A stretch of DNA of 5,800 nt from Planctomycetota bacterium (GTDB lineage Bacteria > Planctomycetota > Phycisphaerae > Sedimentisphaerales > SG8-4). The stretch spans positions 1 to 5,800 of the forward strand of contig JAUWKC010000123.1 of assembly GCA_030607345.1 (NCBI GenBank), in the 5' to 3' direction. The notes under the pieces are model-generated. The model had not been told where the DNA came from. It made no database searches and saw only the letters and a list, made by a program, of their open reading frames with translations. Shown one piece after another: positions 5,397-5,800 of this stretch. Every line of letters starts with the position of its first letter. Position 1 is the stretch's first letter. Position numbers and translations under genes: made by a program.

Positions 5397-5800
5397 ATGA
5401 TAAAGACATTGCGCGTAACAAGTATTATAGCGGCGGTTGTGGCGGGTGGAATACTCGTTTTTCCGGTTATTTTCGGTCTGCGCAAGAACCAGGCGATGGA
5501 GGAATTTCTTAAGGCTCCAAGTATAATTGACAAGTTCAAACAGGCCAGAGGCCTTACCGGCAAATCAAAAAAGCAACAGACCTCGCCGCTTGTGGGCCAG
5601 GCGGGGCTTTTCGCAAGGTACCTGAATCCGCCTCCGACAAAGACACGTGTCAGGATTCAAAGGCCGGGTTCTGGCGTGGACCGGCCACCACCGCCGCCCG
5701 GGCCGTCGAACCCCAGCGTCAAGTTTACGCTTCTGGGAACCAGCTACAACCAGTCAAACCCGCAGGAATCGTTGGCTTTGATTAACGAACCGGGCAAGGG
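5397..5800 (+). CDS. Membrane-anchored Pro-rich protein with GspC/PulC-like segment, 3' end beyond window
   Basis: The frame starts at ATG 5397 with AGGAG (5386-5390) 6 nt upstream and stays open for 134 codons to the window edge. It lies 21 nt after the cytochrome stop, so it is probably in the same operon. Residues 1-7 are short and basic, and 8-28 form one hydrophobic helix, an N-in anchor or uncleaved signal. Then come a Lys/Gln-rich region (30-62), a Pro-rich linker (78-105, with a run of five prolines at 97-101), and the start of a domain reading KFTLLGTSYNQSNPQESLAL (109-128). The pattern of a beta strand with LLGT, then NP.ESLALI, resembles the homology region of type II secretion GspC/PulC proteins, which share the anchor-linker-domain layout. 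Only the first strand or so is visible, so the assignment is tentative. It may be any periplasmic protein with that fold, not necessarily part of a secretion machine. Confidence 0.7.
   Translation, partial: MIKTLRVTSIIAAVVAGGILVFPVIFGLRKNQAMEEFLKAPSIIDKFKQARGLTGKSKKQQTSPLVGQAGLFARYLNPPPTKTRVRIQRPGSGVDRPPPPPGPSNPSVKFTLLGTSYNQSNPQESLALINEPGK

Noticed and set aside
1..5800. CRISPR array, tRNA, rRNA or insertion sequence
   Set aside because: No regularly spaced repeats, no tRNA T-arm or anticodon-arm pattern, no rRNA-like segments, and no transposase or terminal inverted repeats with target duplications were seen.

Overview
The window holds five protein-coding genes in two divergent groups, separated by a structured intergenic region of about 690 bp. 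Nothing in the sequence names the organism. A DUF1573-type lipoprotein, a multihaem c-type cytochrome fused to a phosphatase-like domain, and long Pro-rich exported proteins, with moderate GC and ordinary Shine-Dalgarno sites, suggest an uncultured Gram-negative-type bacterium, possibly a planctomycete of the Phycisphaerae type. That placement is an inference of moderate to low confidence.

Left arm (minus strand, 2106 to 1): a GT2 polyprenyl-phosphate glycosyltransferase (DPM1/GtrB/ArnC type, complete, 323 aa) is followed after 2 bases by a GT-C/PMT-like multipass membrane protein. That reading frame stays open from its ATG at 1132 to the left edge (377 codons, 3' end outside the window). The pair fits a two-step scheme: the GT2 enzyme loads a sugar on a lipid phosphate carrier, and the GT-C enzyme uses the lipid-linked sugar on the outer face of the membrane. 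A sigma70-like promoter lies just upstream, at 2141-2169.

Middle (2107-2793): no convincing protein gene. It carries the two divergent promoters, several inverted repeats (2336-2403, 2346-2369, 2444-2518, 2549-2596), one weak terminator-like element, and a leader of about 160 nt for the right arm. From its predicted first base this leader can fold into a 12-bp stem enclosing a perfect 9-bp stem.

Right arm (plus strand, 2794 to 5800): three closely spaced genes (gaps of 38 and 21 nt), each with a Shine-Dalgarno site, so probably one operon. They encode a DUF1573 lipoprotein with a duplicated Pro-rich linker; a 441-aa exported protein joining a catalytically degenerate 5'-nucleotidase/metallophosphatase-like domain to a tetrahaem cytochrome c554-like domain; and the start of a membrane-anchored, Pro-rich protein whose last visible part resembles the GspC/PulC homology region. 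All three are predicted to work outside the cytoplasm. An envelope-associated redox or assembly function is plausible but unproven. The pseudo-phosphatase/cytochrome fusion and the structured leader are the most interesting features.
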